Shown in pieces: positions 21,388-24,314 of a stretch of DNA of 24,314 nucleotides. The DNA comes from RGIG5612 sp963591145 (GTDB taxonomy: Bacteria; Bacillota; Clostridia; Lachnospirales; Lachnospiraceae), in NCBI GenBank assembly GCA_963591145.1, contig CAVARE010000054.1, positions 1 to 24,314 of the forward strand, given 5' to 3'. How positions within the stretch are numbered: position 1 is the first letter of the stretch; each line of letters starts with the position of its first letter. The position numbers and the translations under genes are program-made. Below the pieces are notes generated by a model. The model worked only from the letters and a program-made list of their open reading frames with translations. It made no database searches and was not told the DNA's origin.

Positions 21388-23994
21388 ATGAACATTTCTA
21401 AGAAACTTATTAGTGGCGCTCTGGCAGTGTCTATGTCCGCAGTGATGGTAGGCAGTGCTATGGCAGCCGATGCAGGAGCTCCTGTTATTACAGGCGTTCA
21501 GCTGGCAGAATCCGCAGAGAATTACGTTGACTCTGCGCAGTACTCTCAGTATGAGACTGTAACATTCTCAGACGGCTCGACTCAGACCATCGACCCAGAG
21601 ACCCAGACGTTCGTTCTGGTACTGGATGGAACAGTTGTAGACCTTAATGATTCTGACAACTGGGTTCCAGAGGCAGAACTCTATGTAGTTGACAAGGGTA
21701 TGTATGACGAAGTAGCTATGTCAATGAACAATGCTAACTGGGGACCATTCTACTTCACAGGAGCTGCAACATTTGAAGATGGGGCATATGTTGAGAGCAA
21801 ATCTATTCCTGCAGCAACTTCAACTACGACAATTACAGAGGACAGCATCTCAGGCGGTGAGATCAACATTGACGCTGATTATATAAGCGGCGTTTATGTT
21901 TATAATGAGACTGGCGCTCATACCCAGATCTCTGACCTTACCATCAATTCTGCCGGCATGGGCGGCAATGACTTTGGTACCAACGGCGGCTGGGGAACAG
22001 TTATCTCTGTATCAGGTTCAGCTATAGCTGATATCGATAATGTTGTTGTTAATACAAACGGTCCTCTTCACGATGGCATCTGGGCAGGCGGCAGCTCTGT
22101 AGTTGACGTTCATAATACTGTTGTTATCGCTAAGGAAGACGCAGAAACCTATAATTTCACACCATATTCTTATGACAAATTCATCATCGCAGATGAACCT
22201 CTTACAGACGAGCAGATAGCTGAATATGGCATCTCAGGCGAATATTATTCAGAAGATTATGAAGGCATGATGGGTTCTGGCACACATTATTATTACTATA
22301 ATGATAATTATACCAGCAACTGGTCAGCTCCTATGCTTCAGAGCGTTCCGCTGGCTCTGGGTCTCTATGGCAGTATGCGAGCATGCATTTGCTACGGATC
22401 AGCTACATTAAGCTTCTACGACAGCCTGGCAGTTTCTGACATCTGGGCAGTTCTTTCAACAGACTCTGGCTCAGGTACATTAAATGCTACAGATACAGTA
22501 GCCCTGATCGGCGAGGTTGTTGACGCTGACGAAGCAGAAGAGGTTTATACAATCAACGGAGTTGAATATCCAGTTAACTTCTATGACACAACAGAAGGCT
22601 CTGGATATGTTACATACTGTGACGGATTCGATGACAATTTCTACGGATGTACATTCGTAGCTCCTGACTATATCGCTATCCTTACAGGTGGAACATTTGA
22701 CTTCACAGAATCTGAAAACGCAAGAGGCTATGGTAAGTCAGACCGTATCGGCTTCATGAGCCATGGACAGGCTTATACAGCAGTATTAAGCCATTCAGAC
22801 TTCGAAGTTTCAGATGCACTCTGGTCAGTAATGTCTAAGGGCGCAGTTGATATCACATTAGACGATGTTACTGTTGACATCTACGGCACAAATCCATGGA
22901 GCGGCGTATTATTCCAGTTCATGGATACAGATGATACAGGTACGGATGCTAACGACATGGAGATGGACGTTCTGGATCTGACATATGATGAATATATGGC
23001 AAATGAATCTGCAGCGGACGGCACGACTAAGACAGTTCTGATCAGCAACTCAACTCTTGAGGGCGATATCTATAACTCAACAGGTTCAGCAAATAATACT
23101 CATGTATCTGATGCATATGATGGCTCTACATCATACCTTTCAACATGGAATGCATCACTTATCAATGTAACACTTGATAATACAGAACTTACAGGCGTTG
23201 TTTCTACATCATATGCTCAGCACGTTGATGAAGAAGGCAATGCAATCGAAGGATTATTCTTCTTCAATAAGACAGGTGAGCCTATGGAAGGAACAGAAGA
23301 GAACACATATGATTATCTCCAGGCTCGTCGTGTTATGAATACACCTGCTTATAACGGAATCGGACAGATCAACCTGACACTTACTAATGGTGCAACCTGG
23401 CATGTATCAGGCGAGGGCATCCTCAACAGCCTTACAATTGAGCAGGGAACACATGTATATGGTTCAGTAACAGAAAATGAAGATGGAACCATCACTGTAG
23501 CACCTTCAGATGAAGAGCTTACAGTAGGCGTTTATGGAACAGTTGCAGTCCTTGAAGAAGCAGAAGAAACATCAGCAGGCGGCCAGGGCGGCGGCGAGTC
23601 AGCAGAAGAAGGCGGCTCAGGTGAAGCAGCTCCTGCAGGCGAAGGCGAATCAGCAGAGGAAGGCGGCTCAGGAGAGGCAGCTCCTGCAGGCGAAGGCGAA
23701 TCAGCAGAAGGCGCAGCTCCAGCAGAGGCAGCTCCGGCAGCAGAAGACGCAGAAGTTGACAAATGGACAGCATATGTACAGTATCTTAATGACGTTTTAG
23801 ATCTGGATCCATCATTTGAACTCTATGATCAGATGAAGGGCGAGCTGGCTGAAATCACACAGGATCAGTACAATGGCATGGAAGACGGCACGGTATTCGG
23901 TGCACTTCAGCACAGCTATCAGGCAGTTTCATTCGAAGAATATGAAATCGGCATGGCACTTCCTGACATCACATCAGCACAGGGAATCGGCTGA
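21388..23994 (+). CDS. large secreted protein, probably right-handed beta-helix, unknown function
   Basis: 868 residues from ATG 21388, chosen because AAAGGAG precedes it and MNISKKLISGALAVSMSAVM begins a standard signal peptide with cleavage after AMA (about 26). The body (about 150-720) alternates short Gly/Asn/Thr/Val-rich strands such as GGEINIDADYISGVYVYN and SGSAIADIDNVVVNTNG, typical of beta-helix or adhesin-like surface proteins. Tyr and Asp are abundant. Residues about 736-790 are a Glu/Ala/Gly/Pro/Ser tandem repeat, followed by a short helical-looking tail ending in ALPDITSAQGIG. There is no LPxTG motif, membrane anchor, S-layer repeat or choline-binding repeat, so it is probably released or held non-covalently. 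It has its own leader hairpin and terminator. Confidence 0.75.
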   Translation: MNISKKLISGALAVSMSAVMVGSAMAADAGAPVITGVQLAESAENYVDSAQYSQYETVTFSDGSTQTIDPETQTFVLVLDGTVVDLNDSDNWVPEAELYVVDKGMYDEVAMSMNNANWGPFYFTGAATFEDGAYVESKSIPAATSTTTITEDSISGGEINIDADYISGVYVYNETGAHTQISDLTINSAGMGGNDFGTNGGWGTVISVSGSAIADIDNVVVNTNGPLHDGIWAGGSSVVDVHNTVVIAKEDAETYNFTPYSYDKFIIADEPLTDEQIAEYGISGEYYSEDYEGMMGSGTHYYYYNDNYTSNWSAPMLQSVPLALGLYGSMRACICYGSATLSFYDSLAVSDIWAVLSTDSGSGTLNATDTVALIGEVVDADEAEEVYTINGVEYPVNFYDTTEGSGYVTYCDGFDDNFYGCTFVAPDYIAILTGGTFDFTESENARGYGKSDRIGFMSHGQAYTAVLSHSDFEVSDALWSVMSKGAVDITLDDVTVDIYGTNPWSGVLFQFMDTDDTGTDANDMEMDVLDLTYDEYMANESAADGTTKTVLISNSTLEGDIYNSTGSANNTHVSDAYDGSTSYLSTWNASLINVTLDNTELTGVVSTSYAQHVDEEGNAIEGLFFFNKTGEPMEGTEENTYDYLQARRVMNTPAYNGIGQINLTLTNGATWHVSGEGILNSLTIEQGTHVYGSVTENEDGTITVAPSDEELTVGVYGTVAVLEEAEETSAGGQGGGESAEEGGSGEAAPAGEGESAEEGGSGEAAPAGEGESAEGAAPAEAAPAAEDAEVDKWTAYVQYLNDVLDLDPSFELYDQMKGELAEITQDQYNGMEDGTVFGALQHSYQAVSFEEYEIGMALPDITSAQGIG
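23596..23714 (+). repeat. 51-bp in-frame tandem repeat within the secreted protein gene
   Basis: Units start at 23596, 23647 and 23698 (the last partial). Each encodes 17 residues of the type ESAEEGGSGEAAPAGEG. The first two units encode the same peptide with a few silent changes. The low-complexity acidic stretch probably forms a flexible stalk between the beta-helix body and the C-terminal tail, and may vary in copy number between strains. Confidence 0.85.
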
Positions 23995-24046
23995 TAGGCA
24001 GATATTCTTGTCCAGATGAAATGGCAATGAATGACATCTAATGATT

Positions 24047-24081
24047 AGGGCTTTGACTGTAAAAGGTCAGAGCCCTTTTTT
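24047..24081 (+). terminator. intrinsic terminator of the secreted protein gene
   Basis: AGGGCTTTGAC (24047-24057) pairs with GTCAGAGCCCT (24066-24076) through 11 pairs including one G-T, followed by a run of six T. It lies 53 bp after the stop codon and insulates the next operon. Confidence 0.93.
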
Positions 24082-24122
24082 CTTCAGAAAAATGAGCATA
24101 GGGAAATTGCATAAGTTCCTGT

Positions 24123-24150
24123 TTGCCTGCAAGCAGGTTTCTGGTATAAT
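24123..24150 (+). promoter_or_regulatory. strong promoter of the DUF1819-like gene
   Basis: TTGCCT (24123-24128), a 16-bp spacer and a perfect TATAAT (24145-24150) preceded by TGG (extended -10). CCTGC-AA-GCAGG within the promoter is a short dyad that could bind a repressor. Transcription would start near 24157, about 50 bp before the ATG at 24206. Confidence 0.8.
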
Positions 24151-24172
24151 TTCCAAATGTGTTGAGCAAACA

Positions 24173-24188
24173 TTAGTTTTGAAACTAA
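24173..24188. promoter_or_regulatory. operator-like dyad in the leader of the DUF1819-like gene
   Basis: TTAGTTT-TG-AAACTAA is a perfect 7-bp inverted repeat just downstream of the predicted transcription start and upstream of the GAGG ribosome-binding site. Its position suits repression. No regulator gene is visible in the window. Confidence 0.4.
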
Positions 24189-24205
24189 GTGATGAGGAAA
24201 ACAAT

Positions 24206-24314
24206 ATGAAGCTATCGTCGCCATACAACGGCGCACTGACAAGAGAGCAGTTCCTTTTTTACGAGATGCGCACTACGGCAAAACTTCTTGCGGACGGACT
24301 TTCCGATGAGGAAG
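24206..24314 (+). CDS. start of a DUF1819 (BrxA-like) gene, cut by the window edge
   Basis: Only 36 codons are visible: MKLSSPYNGALTREQF, then LFYEMRTTAKLLADGLSDEE. The pattern G-x-L-x-R-E/Q..E-x-R..A-x-L-L..G-x-S-D-E-E resembles the N-terminus of DUF1819 proteins, which include BrxA, the first gene of BREX phage-defence operons. BrxA is a small DNA-binding protein. The gene has GAGG nine bases before its ATG and sits behind a strong promoter, as a first gene of an operon should. The match is from memory over a short stretch; the genes that would confirm BREX (DUF1788/brxB, brxC, pglX, pglZ) lie beyond the window. Confidence 0.5.
   Translation, partial: MKLSSPYNGALTREQFLFYEMRTTAKLLADGLSDEE

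Noticed and set aside
23596..23714. CRISPR-like array
   Set aside because: The 51-bp units are contiguous, in frame and without spacers. They encode a protein tandem repeat.
23519..23800. Open frames on both strands across the Glu/Ala/Gly repeat region
   Set aside because: They are by-products of the low-complexity repeat in the secreted protein gene, and their Leu/Arg- or Gln/Lys-rich translations match nothing plausible.

Overview
The window looks like chromosomal DNA of a Clostridia bacterium, most likely a Lachnospiraceae relative. This is an inference from moderate GC, purine-rich Shine-Dalgarno sites, a BceRS-AB type antimicrobial-peptide resistance module, PF09820/PF08011-type AAA genes, DUF4358 and DHHW proteins, and a TetM-like GTPase carrying a NYN domain. 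No rRNA, tRNA or CRISPR array was seen.

Layout. (1) Positions 1-56 are the last part of a group II intron (end of domain V and all of domain VI), whose body lies to the left. (2) 278-5132 is a peptide-antibiotic sensing and detoxification locus in the order kinase, regulator, ABC ATPase, permease. A textbook BceR operator (TTACA-N4-TGTAA) and a structured leader lie before the ATPase gene, and a strong terminator follows. (3) 5227-9324 is a segment bounded by two inverted, nearly identical 47-bp promoter modules. It holds a broken AAA-ATPase/nuclease gene, a small membrane protein, a zinc-ribbon membrane protein with a third copy of the promoter module, and a MATE exporter that may be translated without a leader. 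(4) 9325-9686 is a decayed intergenic stretch with inverted repeats, followed by a MocR/PdxR-type regulator on the minus strand. (5) 11482-15650 is a cell-envelope O-acyl-transfer cluster: SGNH hydrolase, DUF4358 protein, MBOAT acyltransferase and DHHW (AlgJ/DltD-like) protein. (6) On the minus strand is a DltA-like AMP-forming ligase. Divergent from it are a pyridoxamine kinase and a translational GTPase fused to a YacP/Rae1-like NYN nuclease domain. (7) 21388-23994 encodes a large secreted, probably beta-helical protein with a Glu/Ala/Gly tandem-repeat region. (8) At the right edge, behind a strong promoter and an operator-like dyad, a gene begins whose N-terminus resembles DUF1819 (BrxA), the first gene of BREX phage-defence operons.

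The observations most worth follow-up are: a structured intergenic element present twice (12818-12907 and 15774-15856), with an identical 31-nt apical core on two unrelated but internally paired stems; the three-copy promoter module; the ribosomal GTPase-Rae1 fusion; and the possible BREX start at the right edge.
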